A stretch of 37,166 nt of DNA from positions 1 through 37,166 of the forward strand of contig WNDX01000027.1 of assembly GCA_009914615.1 (NCBI GenBank). Reading direction: 5' to 3'. Below are positions 1-8,093 of the stretch, piece by piece. The DNA is from Herbaspirillum frisingense. GTDB lineage: Bacteria > Pseudomonadota > Gammaproteobacteria > Burkholderiales > Burkholderiaceae_D. How positions within the stretch are numbered: the stretch's first letter is position 1; the number at the start of each line of letters is the position of its first letter. A program made the translations under genes and the position numbers. A model generated the notes under the pieces. That model saw only the letters and a program-made list of their open reading frames with translations. It was not told where the DNA came from and did not search any database.

Positions 1-127
1 GCCTACTTCGACCGGCTTGGGGTACCTCGGCTCTGTTGACCTCAACGACTCGAACCGCCCGGTGCGGACCCGCACGCCGGGTGGTGTGGGAGGGGATCGG
101 CCAGGTTCTGGCCGCCCCTATCCCGAT
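1..127 (+). mobile_element. 3' end of a group II intron (domains V and VI)
   Basis: Positions 53-86 fold as a domain V-like hairpin. The lower stem is CCGCCCG (55-61) with CGGGTGG (78-84). The upper stem is GTGCG (62-66) with CGCAC (71-75), with a four-base GACC loop and a two-base GC bulge (76-77) on the 3' side. The triad CGC is at 56-58. Positions 88-124 fold as a domain VI-like hairpin: GGG (88-90) and GGGG (92-95) pair with CCCC (115-118) and TCCC (121-124), with an upper stem CGGCCAG/CTGGCCG. A bulged TA at 119-120 could hold the branch-point adenosine. The element would end near the AT at 126-127, as group II introns end in AY. The reverse transcriptase part, if present, lies upstream of the window. 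The GACC loop is not a GNRA tetraloop, so this is likely rather than certain. Confidence 0.65.
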
Positions 128-153
128 GGCCCTGCCAACTTCGCCAACATTAC

Positions 154-380
154 CGTCATCCCGGCACAGGCCGGGTTCCAGTGGCGCTCGCCATGCCTTG
201 ACGGTAGTTGAACGACGCTGGGTCCTGACTTTCGTCAGGACGACACGGAAATGTATCTTGAACCCTTGGTTGTTAGAGGCCATCCCTTACCTGTCGTCCC
301 GGCGCAGGCCGGGACCCAGCGGCGTTCGACATGCATCTTCGCCTTTCGCCAAGGCGCGCGCGTCATGGCGGGAATCCGTA
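154..380. repeat. cluster of REP-like short repeats
   Basis: Copies of one short palindromic family lie at 154-186 (+), 210-249 (inverted) and 292-333 (+). Each contains a GTCGTCC/GTCATCC start, a CCGG-N-CCGG-like stem and a CCCAGCGGCG-like end. A degenerate fragment (GTCATGGCGGGAATCC) is near 363-378. The middle copy is in opposite orientation, giving a BIME-like arrangement. Such repeats are common between genes in Burkholderiales. No gene is supported in 128-414. Confidence 0.6.
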
Positions 381-414
381 CAATCAAGCCTCCACCAACA
401 GCAGCGGAATCATC

Positions 415-789
415 ATGGATACCACCCGCATCGACAAATGGTGCTGGGCCGCGCGCTTCTTCAAGACCCGTTCGCTGGCGACCGACGCCATTGACCGTGG
501 TCGCGTCCGGCTCAACGGCGAGACCACCAAGCCCTCCCACAACGTCAGGGCCGGCGACACGCTGAAGATCGATAACGGCTCCACGCAGTGGGAGGTGCTG
601 GTGACCGGTATCGCCGACAAGCGTGGCTCGGCCGCCATCGCCGCCACGCTTTACAGCGAGACCGAAGACAGCGTGCTCAAGCGCGAAGCCGAGGCCGAAC
701 GCCATCGCCTGTTCCGCGAACCGTCTTCCGACATCAAGGGCCGTCCCACCAAGCGCGACCGCCGCCTGCTCGACCGTTCGTCTTCCTGA
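415..789 (+). CDS. hslR: Ribosome-associated heat shock protein Hsp15 (S4 domain)
   Basis: A 124-residue basic protein. In the known family, Hsp15 binds free 50S subunits carrying a stranded nascent chain and helps recycle stalled ribosomes. The N-terminal part (about residues 4-60) is an S4 RNA-binding domain: RIDKWCWAARFFKTRSLA followed by AIDRGRVRLNGETTKPSHNVRAGD in pieces. The C-terminus is charged and ends in a KGRPTKRDRRLLDR-like basic tail, as in Hsp15. The start at ATG 415 is chosen because MDTTRIDKW is the usual N-terminus; the frame stays open upstream only through repeat DNA. No strong Shine-Dalgarno is visible, only AGCGGAAT about eight bases upstream. No partner gene is close enough to define an operon. 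Confidence 0.9.
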   Translation: MDTTRIDKWCWAARFFKTRSLATDAIDRGRVRLNGETTKPSHNVRAGDTLKIDNGSTQWEVLVTGIADKRGSAAIAATLYSETEDSVLKREAEAERHRLFREPSSDIKGRPTKRDRRLLDRSSS

Positions 790-872
790 GGCCGCGCCGG
801 CAGCAGCGCGTCCGCGGCTCGTTGTAAGATGGCGGGAGATGTCCCCGGCCCGTCTTTCTCCCGAAGGTGCAG

Positions 873-1379
873 ATGTCCCAGGCAGTCCTGTTCCAGCAGC
901 CCATCCGCAAGGAATGTCCACCCGGCGCGTGCGCGTGCGAGCGCGAACAGCTGCTGGACAAGCTCGGCTCCGAGGCCGCGCGCATCCTGCTGCTGACGCG
1001 CGACGAGGAAAAACGCCTGATCGAACGCATCGGTCGCATCCGCTCCTATGAAGAACTGCTGCGCGTCGGCGAGCTGATGCGCCGAAACCTGGGCATCGTC
1101 CTCTGCATCGTCCCCGCCGCCGTCGAAGTGCGCACCGTGCGCGGGTTGCAGATCGTGCTGGCCGAGCAGCCCGGCTTGTGCCGCAAGACCCGCGAAACCA
1201 TTCCGGCCGCCATCCGCAAGTGTCTGGAAAACAACCCTGCCATCGTCTACGCCATCCTGGATGCTCACGACCTGCTGGGCGTCGCAGCCGTTGCCGCTGC
1301 TCCAGCGGCTCCCGCCACACCCGCTGCACCCACCGCGCCCGCGCAACAGCTTTTGGAGCCGCCTCCGGATCAGCCCTGA
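873..1379 (+). CDS. Unrecognised conserved-looking protein with N-terminal Cys motif
   Basis: 168 residues from ATG 873; a GTG at 867 would add two. AAGG at 864-867 is well placed for ATG 873. I do not recognise the family. The N-terminus has a closely spaced Cys pattern (CPPGACAC, residues about 15-22). The middle is rich in charged helix-forming stretches (RDEEKRLIERIGRIRSYEELLRV in parts) with two more cysteines. The last 40 residues are a low-complexity Ala/Pro tail. There is no signal peptide or membrane segment. A hairpin with a short T-run (1401-1428) follows, so it is probably monocistronic. The Cys cluster could bind a metal or Fe-S cluster, but nothing proves it. Confidence 0.6.
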   Translation: MSQAVLFQQPIRKECPPGACACEREQLLDKLGSEAARILLLTRDEEKRLIERIGRIRSYEELLRVGELMRRNLGIVLCIVPAAVEVRTVRGLQIVLAEQPGLCRKTRETIPAAIRKCLENNPAIVYAILDAHDLLGVAAVAAAPAAPATPAAPTAPAQQLLEPPPDQP

Positions 1380-1400
1380 ACGCTTGCTGGCCGGCAAGAC

Positions 1401-1428
1401 CGGCAGGCCTTCCCTGCCGAGAATTTTT
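1401..1428 (+). terminator. Intrinsic terminator after the 873 gene
   Basis: A perfect 7-bp stem CGGCAGG (1401-1407) / CCTGCCG (1413-1419) has a five-base loop, followed after four bases by TTTTT (1424-1428). The T-run is short, so strength is uncertain. Confidence 0.5.
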
Positions 1429-1430
1429 GT

Positions 1431-1472
1431 TTGACATTTGCGGCGCGATGAATAATAGTACGATCGTTCGAA
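1431..1472 (+). promoter_or_regulatory. Promoter and candidate operator of the beta-oxidation regulator
   Basis: TTGACA (1431-1436) is a perfect -35 box. The AT-rich stretch AATAATAG (1451-1458) gives -10 candidates at 15-17 bases spacing. Directly overlapping and downstream lies ACGATCGT (1460-1467), a perfect 8-bp palindrome inside TACGATCGTTCGAA. This is a plausible TetR-family operator overlapping the transcription start, which would mean autoregulation by the gene at 1587. A long 5' leader of about 120 bases follows. Confidence 0.55.
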
Positions 1473-1586
1473 TAAATTCTGCGAGAAGATAAAACTTTCG
1501 CAGAAGACGCGATGCGGGCCTAGGCGCCCGCGCGCATCCGGACCGATCCCGCCGCCGGCCATGCGGCGGATACCAAAGAGACAACG

Positions 1587-2285
1587 ATGACAGAGACAAG
1601 CAAGGTGACCACCGCGCCCGCCCGGCCCAAATTCCTGCGCAAGGGCGAGCAGACCCGCGCCGCCATCCTCGATGTGGCACTGGAGCTGGCCAGTCGCGAC
1701 GGCCTGGAAGGGCTCACCATCGGCCTGCTGGCCGAGAAGATGAAGATGAGCAAGTCCGGCGTGTTCGCCCATTTCGGCTCGCGCGAAGACCTGCAGATCG
1801 AAGTCGTGCGCCTGTATCACACCCGTTTCGAACAGGACGTGTTCTATCCCTCCATCAAGGAGCCGCGCGGCCTGCCGCGCCTGGAGGCGATGTTCGCGCG
1901 CTGGGTCAAGCAGGTGACGGTGGAAATCGCGCTGGGCTGTATCTACATCAGCGGAGCGGTCGAATACGACGACCGCCCCGGCGCCATCCGCGACCACCTG
2001 GTCGCCATGGTCCAGGCCTGGCGCGACGCGCTGGAGCGCTGTATCAAGCAAGCCATCGAAGCCGGCCACATGCGCGCCGACATCGACGTCAGCCAGATGG
2101 TCTATGAAATGTACGGCCTGATCCTGGCGCTGCATCACGATGCCCGCTTCCTGCACATCCCCGGCAGCGTCGAGCGCGCCGAAGCCAGCTTCCGCCGCCT
2201 GATCGCGAGCTACCGCCCGCAGGGCAGCGACAGCGAGTCCGCCGCCCCCAAGAATTCCAAATCGGCCGCCAAGAAGGCAGCCTAA
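1587..2285 (+). CDS. TetR-family regulator of the beta-oxidation cluster
   Basis: 232 residues. The N-terminal helix-turn-helix (about residues 20-66) reads RAAILDVALELASRDG then a recognition helix around MSKSGVFAHFGSREDLQ, typical of TetR/AcrR repressors. The remainder is the ligand-binding domain, and the last 20 residues are a Ser/Ala/Lys tail. It lies 17 bases before an acyl-CoA dehydrogenase, so acyl-CoA is the likely ligand. Betaproteobacterial FadP has this arrangement, but identity with FadP is inferred from context. The palindrome at 1460-1467 is its likely binding site. Start ATG 1587 follows AGAGACAACG with a weak Shine-Dalgarno. Confidence 0.85.
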   Translation: MTETSKVTTAPARPKFLRKGEQTRAAILDVALELASRDGLEGLTIGLLAEKMKMSKSGVFAHFGSREDLQIEVVRLYHTRFEQDVFYPSIKEPRGLPRLEAMFARWVKQVTVEIALGCIYISGAVEYDDRPGAIRDHLVAMVQAWRDALERCIKQAIEAGHMRADIDVSQMVYEMYGLILALHHDARFLHIPGSVERAEASFRRLIASYRPQGSDSESAAPKNSKSAAKKAA

Positions 2286-2302
2286 CCCGTCCGGAGACAT
2301 TC

Positions 2303-4093
2303 ATGCCCCAATACAACGCCCCCCTGCGCGACATGCAATTCGTGCTGCACGAGCTGCTCAAGGTCGAGGAGGTTTTCAAGGATCTGCCGCCGCACGCGGA
2401 GACCAACCGCGAGCTGATCGACCAGGTGCTGGAAGAGGGCGGCAAGTTCACCTCGCAGGTATTGTTCCCGCTGAACCACTCCGGCGACCGCGAAGGCTGC
2501 CATTTCGATCGCGAGACCAAGGCCGTCACCACCCCCAAGGGTTTCAAGGAAGCCTATAAGCAGTACGTCGAGGCCGGCTGGGCGGCGCTGTCGTGCGACA
2601 CCGAATTCGGCGGCCAGGGCTTGCCGCTGACGCTGAACAATTCCTTCTATGAGATGCTGAACTCGTCCAACCAGGCCTGGACCATGTATCCCGGCCTGTC
2701 GCACGGCGCCTACGAGTGCCTGCACGCGCACGGCTCCGACGAGCAGAAGGCGCTGTACCTGCCCAAGCTGGTCTCGGGCGAATGGACCGGCACCATGTGC
2801 CTGACCGAAGCGCACTGCGGCACCGACCTGGGGCTGCTGCGCAGCAAGGCCGAGCCGCAGGCCGACGGCTCCTACAAGATCACCGGCAACAAGATCTTCA
2901 TCTCGGCCGGCGAAAACGACGTCTCCGAGAACATCATCCACCTGGTGCTGGCGCGCCTGCCGGATGCGCCGCAAGGCTCCAAGGGCATCTCGCTGTTCAT
3001 CGTGCCCAAGTTCCTGCCCAACGCCGACGGCTCGCTGGGTGCGCGCAACCCGATCTTCTGCGGCGCCATCGAAGAAAAGATGGGCATCCACGGCAACGCC
3101 ACCTGCCAGATGAACCTGGACGGCGCCACCGGCTGGCTGATCGGCCAGCCGCACAAGGGCCTGCAAGCGATGTTCGTGTTCATGAACGCAGCCCGCCTGG
3201 GCGTGGGCATGCAAGGCCTGGGCCTGACCGAAGTGGCTTACCAGAACGCGCTGGTGTACGCCAAGGATCGCCTGCAGATGCGCAGCCTGTCCGGCATCAA
3301 GGCCGCCGACAAGCCGGCCGATCCGATCATCGTGCACCCCGACGTGCGCCGCATGCTGCTGACCGCCAAGGCCTTCGCCGAGGGCGGTCGCGCTTTCACC
3401 TCCTATGTCGCGCTGGAGCTGGACAAGGAACTGAGCCACCCCGACGAGGAAGTGCGCAAGGACTCGGCCGACCTGGTGGCCCTGCTGACCCCGGTGATCA
3501 AGGCCTTCCTGACCGACAACGCCTGGATGGCCACCTCCGAGTGCCTGCAGGTCTACGGCGGCCACGGCTACATCGCCGAATGGGGCATGGAGCAATACGT
3601 GCGCGACGCCCGCATCAACATGATCTACGAAGGCACCAACACCATCCAGTCGCTGGACCTGCTGGGCCGCAAGATACTGATGGACAACGGCGCCAAGCTC
3701 AAGAAGTTCGGCGCCCATATCCAGGCCTTCGTGGAAGACAACGGCACCGATGAAGCGATGTCCGAATTCATCACGCCGCTGGCCGACATCGGCGACAAGG
3801 TCACCAAGCTGACCATGGAAATCGGCATGAAGTCGTTCGCCAACCAGGACGAAGCCGGCGCCGCCGCCGTGCCTTACCTGCGCGTGGTGGGCCATCTGGT
3901 GTTCTCTTACCTGTTCGCCCGCATGGCCAAGATCGCGCTGGAAAAGCAGAACTCCGGCGACACCTTCTACACCGCCAAACTGGCCACCGCACGCTTCTAC
4001 TTCGCGCGCCTGTTGCCGGAAACCGCGATGCTGATCCGCCAGGCCCGTTCGGGTTCGGCCAACCTGATGGCGCTGGACGCGGATCTGTTCTGA
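2303..4093 (+). CDS. Long-type acyl-CoA dehydrogenase
   Basis: 596 residues, matching the roughly 600-residue acyl-CoA dehydrogenase subfamily that has extra N- and C-terminal domains. The enzyme oxidises acyl-CoA to 2-enoyl-CoA with FAD and passes electrons to ETF, the first step of beta-oxidation. Visible landmarks are the FAD/substrate region MCLTEAHCGTDLG, the KIFISAGEND segment and the motif IYEGTNTIQ, where Glu443 is the expected catalytic base. The C-terminal 150 residues form the helical extension of this subfamily. Chain-length preference cannot be read from sequence; the related DmdC uses a sulfur-containing substrate. It follows the TetR gene by 17 bases with GGAGA upstream. Confidence 0.92.
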   Translation: MPQYNAPLRDMQFVLHELLKVEEVFKDLPPHAETNRELIDQVLEEGGKFTSQVLFPLNHSGDREGCHFDRETKAVTTPKGFKEAYKQYVEAGWAALSCDTEFGGQGLPLTLNNSFYEMLNSSNQAWTMYPGLSHGAYECLHAHGSDEQKALYLPKLVSGEWTGTMCLTEAHCGTDLGLLRSKAEPQADGSYKITGNKIFISAGENDVSENIIHLVLARLPDAPQGSKGISLFIVPKFLPNADGSLGARNPIFCGAIEEKMGIHGNATCQMNLDGATGWLIGQPHKGLQAMFVFMNAARLGVGMQGLGLTEVAYQNALVYAKDRLQMRSLSGIKAADKPADPIIVHPDVRRMLLTAKAFAEGGRAFTSYVALELDKELSHPDEEVRKDSADLVALLTPVIKAFLTDNAWMATSECLQVYGGHGYIAEWGMEQYVRDARINMIYEGTNTIQSLDLLGRKILMDNGAKLKKFGAHIQAFVEDNGTDEAMSEFITPLADIGDKVTKLTMEIGMKSFANQDEAGAAAVPYLRVVGHLVFSYLFARMAKIALEKQNSGDTFYTAKLATARFYFARLLPETAMLIRQARSGSANLMALDADLF

Positions 4094-4161
4094 GTTGTCG
4101 GCCAAGTCCGCGGCGCTGGCGCAGGCCGGCACCGCGGCATTGATCTACCGCAATAAGGCAA

Positions 4162-4183
4162 GACATGGCGTCACGCCCATGTC
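4162..4183 (+). repeat. Hairpin in the 4094-4307 gap
   Basis: GACATGG (4162-4168) pairs perfectly with CCATGTC (4177-4183), extendable by CG/CG with a bulged C. It has no T-run, so it is more likely an mRNA-stabilising or processing structure than a terminator. The rest of the 214-base gap shows no gene. Confidence 0.4.
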
Positions 4184-4307
4184 ACCCCGGCACGGCATGC
4201 TGTAAAAAGCGAAGGGAAGGCGTACAGTAACGGCACGCCATTCGCCGGCGCCCCGCATTGCCTTGCCCCGAATTCATGTTTGAAGCATCAGCAAAAAGGA
4301 GACTTGC

Positions 4308-6695
4308 GTGTCCAATTTCATCGTCAAAAAAGTGGCCGTGCTCGGCGCCGGCGTCATGGGCGCCCAGATTGCCGCCCACTGCATCAACGCCCGCGTCCCG
4401 GTCGTGCTGTTCGACCTGCCGGCCAAGGAAGGCCCGAAGAACGGCATCGTCCTGCGCGCCATCGAGAACCTGAAGAAGCTCAGCCCGGCGCCGCTGGGCA
4501 ACAAGGATGACGCCGCCCTGATCCAAGTGGCCAACTACGAGGACGACCTGGCACTGCTGCAGGGCTGCGACCTCATCATCGAAGCCATCGCCGAGCGCAT
4601 GGACTGGAAGCACGACCTCTACAAGAAGGTCGCGCCCCACATCGGCGCCAACACCATCTTCGCTTCCAACACCTCCGGCCTGTCGATCACGGCGCTGTCG
4701 GAAGGCTTCGACGCCGACCTGAAGGCGCGCTTCTGCGGCGTGCACTTCTTCAACCCGCCGCGCTACATGCACCTGGTCGAGCTGATCCCGACCAAGTCCA
4801 CCCAGCCGGATATCCTGGACAAGCTGGAATCCTTCCTCACCACCACCCTGGGCAAGGGCGTGGTGCGTGCCTTCGATACTCCGAACTTCGTGGCCAACCG
4901 CGTCGGCGTGTTCGGCATCCTGGCGACCATCATCGAAGCCGAGAAGTACGGTCTGTCGGTGGACGTGGTCGATGACCTGACCGGCGCCAAGCTGGGCCGC
5001 GCCAAGTCCGGCACCTTCCGCACCGCCGACGTGGTGGGCCTGGACACCATGGGCCACGTCATCAAGACCATGCAGGACAATCTGAAGGACGACCCGTTCT
5101 TCTCCTCCTATGCCACGCCGCCGCTGCTGGCCAAGCTGGTCGAGCAGGGCGCGCTGGGCCAGAAGAGCGGCGCCGGCTTCTACAAGAAGGTGGGCAAGGA
5201 CATCCTGCGCATCGACCCGGCCAAGGGCGACTACGTCCCCGGCGGCGCCAAGGCCGACGACATCATCGGCCGCATCCTGAAGGAAAAGGATCCGGTCAAG
5301 CGCATGAAGGCGCTGCATGACTCGACCAACCCGCAAGGCCAGTTCCTGTGGGCCATCTTCCGCGATGCCTTCCACTACATCGCGGTACACCTGGAAACCG
5401 TGGCCGACAACGCGCGCGACCTGGACTTCGCGATGCGCTGGGGCTTTGGCTGGAGCGTCGGTCCCTTCGAGACCTGGCAAGCCGCGGGCTGGAAGCAGAT
5501 CGCCGAATGGGTGAAGGAAGACATCGACGCCGGCAAGGCGCTGTCCAGCGCGCCGCTGCCGGCCTGGGTGTTCGACGGCCGCGATGGCGTGCATTCGGCC
5601 AAGGGTTCGTGGTCGCCGTCCAGGAAGGTCGACGTGGCCCGCTCCGAACTGCCGGTGTACCAGCGCCAGGCCTTCCGCGCGCCGCTGGCCGGCGAAGGCG
5701 CGGCCGATGGCAAGACCGCGGGCACCACCTTCTTCGAAGACGATTCGGTGCGCATCTGGCACCAGAACGACGACGTGCTGCTCTTGTCCTTCAAGACCAA
5801 GATGCACGTGATCGGCCAGGGCGTGATCGACGGCATGAACAAGGCCGTGACCGAGGCGGAGAAGAACTTCAAGGGCCTGGTGATCTGGCATCCGGACGCG
5901 GCCGAAGGCGGCGCCTTCTCGGCCGGCGCCGACCTGCAATCGATGCTGCCGTTGTTCATGTCGGGCGGCGTCAAGGCCATCGAGCCGGTGGTGCACCAGC
6001 TGCAACAGGCGCACCAGCGCCTGAAGTACGCCAGCGTGCCGGTGATCGCCGCGGTGGCCGGCCTGGCCCTGGGCGGCGGCTGCGAACTGCTGCTGCACAC
6101 CGCCAAGCGCGTGGTCTCGATCGAGTCCTACATCGGCCTGGTGGAAGTGGGCGTGGGCCTGATCCCGGCCGGGGGCGGCCTGAAGGAAGCGGCGGTGCGC
6201 GCGGCCAAGGAAGCCCGTGGCAACGACATCCTGCAGTTCCTCAAGGAATACATGCTGGCCGCGGCCACCGCCAACGTCTCCAAGTCGGCGCTGGAAGCCC
6301 GCAAGCTGGGCTACCTGCGCGAAGACGACGTGATCGTGTTCAACCCCTACGAGCTGCTGCACGTGGCCAAGGTCGAGGCGCGCGCGCTGTTCGACGCCGG
6401 CTACCGTCCGCAACTGCCGCCGCAGGTGCCGGTCATCGGCCGCAACGGCCTGGCCACCATCATGGCGCAGCTGGTCAACATGCGCGACGGCGGCTTCATC
6501 TCGGCCCACGACTACAAGCTGGGCAAGATGATCGCCGAGACCGTCGCCGGCGGCGAGGTGGAAGAAGGCAGCATCGTCAACGAACAGTGGCTGCTCGACA
6601 TCGAGCGCAAGTTCTTCATGGAGTTGCTCAATAACCCCAAGACGCAAGAGCGGATCATGGGGATGATGCAAACCGGCAAGCCTGTGCGCAATTAA
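4308..6695 (+). CDS. 3-hydroxyacyl-CoA dehydrogenase / enoyl-CoA hydratase fusion
   Basis: 795 residues, starting at GTG 4308 behind AAAAAGGAGACT. Domain order is dehydrogenase first, hydratase last, the reverse of E. coli FadB and like Bacillus FadN. The N-terminal NAD-binding motif is VAVLGAGVMGAQIA (residues 8-21). The dehydrogenase catalytic His is His146 in GVHFFNPPRYMHLVEL. The two hydratase glutamates are Glu593 (in ALGGGCELLL) and Glu613 (in IGLVEVGVGLIP), 20 residues apart as in classical crotonases, and the oxyanion-hole segment is FSAGADLQ. It therefore performs steps two and three of beta-oxidation in the cytoplasm. It sits between the dehydrogenase and the thiolase. Confidence 0.93.
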   Translation: MSNFIVKKVAVLGAGVMGAQIAAHCINARVPVVLFDLPAKEGPKNGIVLRAIENLKKLSPAPLGNKDDAALIQVANYEDDLALLQGCDLIIEAIAERMDWKHDLYKKVAPHIGANTIFASNTSGLSITALSEGFDADLKARFCGVHFFNPPRYMHLVELIPTKSTQPDILDKLESFLTTTLGKGVVRAFDTPNFVANRVGVFGILATIIEAEKYGLSVDVVDDLTGAKLGRAKSGTFRTADVVGLDTMGHVIKTMQDNLKDDPFFSSYATPPLLAKLVEQGALGQKSGAGFYKKVGKDILRIDPAKGDYVPGGAKADDIIGRILKEKDPVKRMKALHDSTNPQGQFLWAIFRDAFHYIAVHLETVADNARDLDFAMRWGFGWSVGPFETWQAAGWKQIAEWVKEDIDAGKALSSAPLPAWVFDGRDGVHSAKGSWSPSRKVDVARSELPVYQRQAFRAPLAGEGAADGKTAGTTFFEDDSVRIWHQNDDVLLLSFKTKMHVIGQGVIDGMNKAVTEAEKNFKGLVIWHPDAAEGGAFSAGADLQSMLPLFMSGGVKAIEPVVHQLQQAHQRLKYASVPVIAAVAGLALGGGCELLLHTAKRVVSIESYIGLVEVGVGLIPAGGGLKEAAVRAAKEARGNDILQFLKEYMLAAATANVSKSALEARKLGYLREDDVIVFNPYELLHVAKVEARALFDAGYRPQLPPQVPVIGRNGLATIMAQLVNMRDGGFISAHDYKLGKMIAETVAGGEVEEGSIVNEQWLLDIERKFFMELLNNPKTQERIMGMMQTGKPVRN

Positions 6696-6754
6696 TGGGC
6701 GATGAAGCTACTGCGCGAACCGATGCCGGCTCGCTACGCTTCCTCACCCATTAA
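6692..6754. repeat. 17-bp inverted repeat between fusion enzyme and thiolase
   Basis: Left arm 6692-6708 (TTAATGGGCGATGAAGC) and right arm 6738-6754 (GCTTCCTCACCCATTAA) match at 15 of 17 positions with a 29-base loop. The left arm includes the TAA stop of the upstream gene. There is no T-run. It could be an RNA-processing or stability element, or the remnant of a tiny inserted element. Confidence 0.6.
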
Positions 6755-6810
6755 CGAATGTTTGAGAGATAAATAGAGACAGAAGTCACGCCCTTAACAG
6801 GAGCAACACA

Positions 6811-8007
6811 ATGAGCAAGCAACTGCAAGACGCCTACATCGTCGCCGCCACCCGCACCCCGATCGGCAAGGCCCCCCGCGGCATGTTCAAGAACACCCGC
6901 CCGGACGACCTGCTGGTGCGCGCCATCCAGTCCGCCGTGGCGCAAGTGCCCGGCCTGGACCCGAAACTGATCGAAGACGCCATCGTCGGCTGCTCCTTCC
7001 CCGAAGGCGCGCAAGGCCTGAACATGGCGCGCAACGCCGTGCTGCTGGCCGGCCTGCCCAATACCATCGGCGGCGTCACCATCAACCGTTATTGCGCCTC
7101 GGGCATCACCGCCATTGCGATGGCGGCCGACCGTATCCGCGTCGGTGAAGCCGACGTCATGATCGCCGCCGGCGCCGAGTCGATGTCGATGGTGCCGATG
7201 ATGGGCTTCCATCCGTCGATCAACATCAATGCCTTCAAGGACGAGAACGTCGGCATGGCCTACGGTATGGGCCTGACCGCCGAGAAGGTGGCGCAGCAGT
7301 GGAAGGTGTCGCGCGAAGCGCAGGATGAATTTGCCCTGGCCTCGCACCAGAAGGCGATCGCCGCCCAGCAGGCCGGCGAATTCAGCGATGAAATGACGCC
7401 GTTCGAGATCGTCGAGCGCTTCCCCAACCTGGCCAGCGGCGAGATCGACGTCAAGACCCGCACCGTCAGCCTGGACGAAGGCCCGCGCGCCGATTCCAAT
7501 ATCGCCGCGCTGACCAAGTTGAAACCGGTGTTCGCCGCCAAGGGCAGCGTCACCGCCGGCAACAGCTCGCAGACTTCGGACGGCGCCGGCGCGCTGATCA
7601 TCGTTTCCGAGAAGATCCTGAAGCAATTCAACCTGACGCCGCTGGCGCGTTTCGTGTCCTTCGCGGTGCGCGGCGTGCCGCCGGAAATCATGGGCATCGG
7701 TCCCAAGGAAGCGATTCCCGCGGCGCTGAAGGCCGGCGGCCTGACCCAGGACCAGATCGACTGGATCGAACTCAACGAAGCCTTCGCCGCCCAGGCACTG
7801 GCCGTGATCGGTGACCTTGGCCTGGATCCGTCCAAGGTCAACCCGATGGGCGGCGCGATCGCGCTGGGCCACCCGCTGGGCGCCACCGGCGCCATCCGCG
7901 CGGCCACCACCATCCACGCGCTGCGCCGCAAGAACCTGAAGTACGGCATGGTGACCATGTGCGTGGGCACCGGCATGGGCGCCGCGGGCATCTTCGAACG
8001 CGTGTAA
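6811..8007 (+). CDS. Acetyl-CoA acyltransferase (thiolase)
   Basis: 398 residues, the usual length for a thiolase. It cleaves 3-ketoacyl-CoA with CoA, the last step of beta-oxidation. Catalytic residues are visible: Cys95 in NRYCASG (acyl carrier), His354 in ALGHPLGATGA and Cys384 in CVGTGMGAAG. The N-terminal AYIVAATRTPIGKAPRGMF is typical of FadA-type degradative thiolases, which fits the operon, although biosynthetic relatives look similar. AGGAGCAACACA gives a good Shine-Dalgarno before ATG 6811. Confidence 0.95.
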   Translation: MSKQLQDAYIVAATRTPIGKAPRGMFKNTRPDDLLVRAIQSAVAQVPGLDPKLIEDAIVGCSFPEGAQGLNMARNAVLLAGLPNTIGGVTINRYCASGITAIAMAADRIRVGEADVMIAAGAESMSMVPMMGFHPSININAFKDENVGMAYGMGLTAEKVAQQWKVSREAQDEFALASHQKAIAAQQAGEFSDEMTPFEIVERFPNLASGEIDVKTRTVSLDEGPRADSNIAALTKLKPVFAAKGSVTAGNSSQTSDGAGALIIVSEKILKQFNLTPLARFVSFAVRGVPPEIMGIGPKEAIPAALKAGGLTQDQIDWIELNEAFAAQALAVIGDLGLDPSKVNPMGGAIALGHPLGATGAIRAATTIHALRRKNLKYGMVTMCVGTGMGAAGIFERV

Positions 8008-8030
8008 GCACGTTTGATGCAGGCCATCCG

Positions 8031-8063
8031 AAAGCCGCACTGCTCGCGCCGTGCGGCTTTTTT
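8031..8063 (+). terminator. Strong intrinsic terminator after the thiolase
   Basis: AAAGCCGCAC (8031-8040) and GTGCGGCTTT (8051-8060) form a perfect 10-bp stem with a ten-base loop, followed by further Ts to 8063. It separates the thiolase from the crotonase gene at 8094, which therefore depends on readthrough or its own promoter. Confidence 0.85.
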
Positions 8064-8093
8064 CATCGCATAAAAAGACAGAGCAGGAGACCC

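Noticed and set aside
235-1680. Long minus-strand open frames at 235-1680 and 651-2300, and similar ones opposite most genes
   Set aside because: They are antisense shadows in GC-rich coding DNA with Arg/Gly/His-rich nonsense composition.
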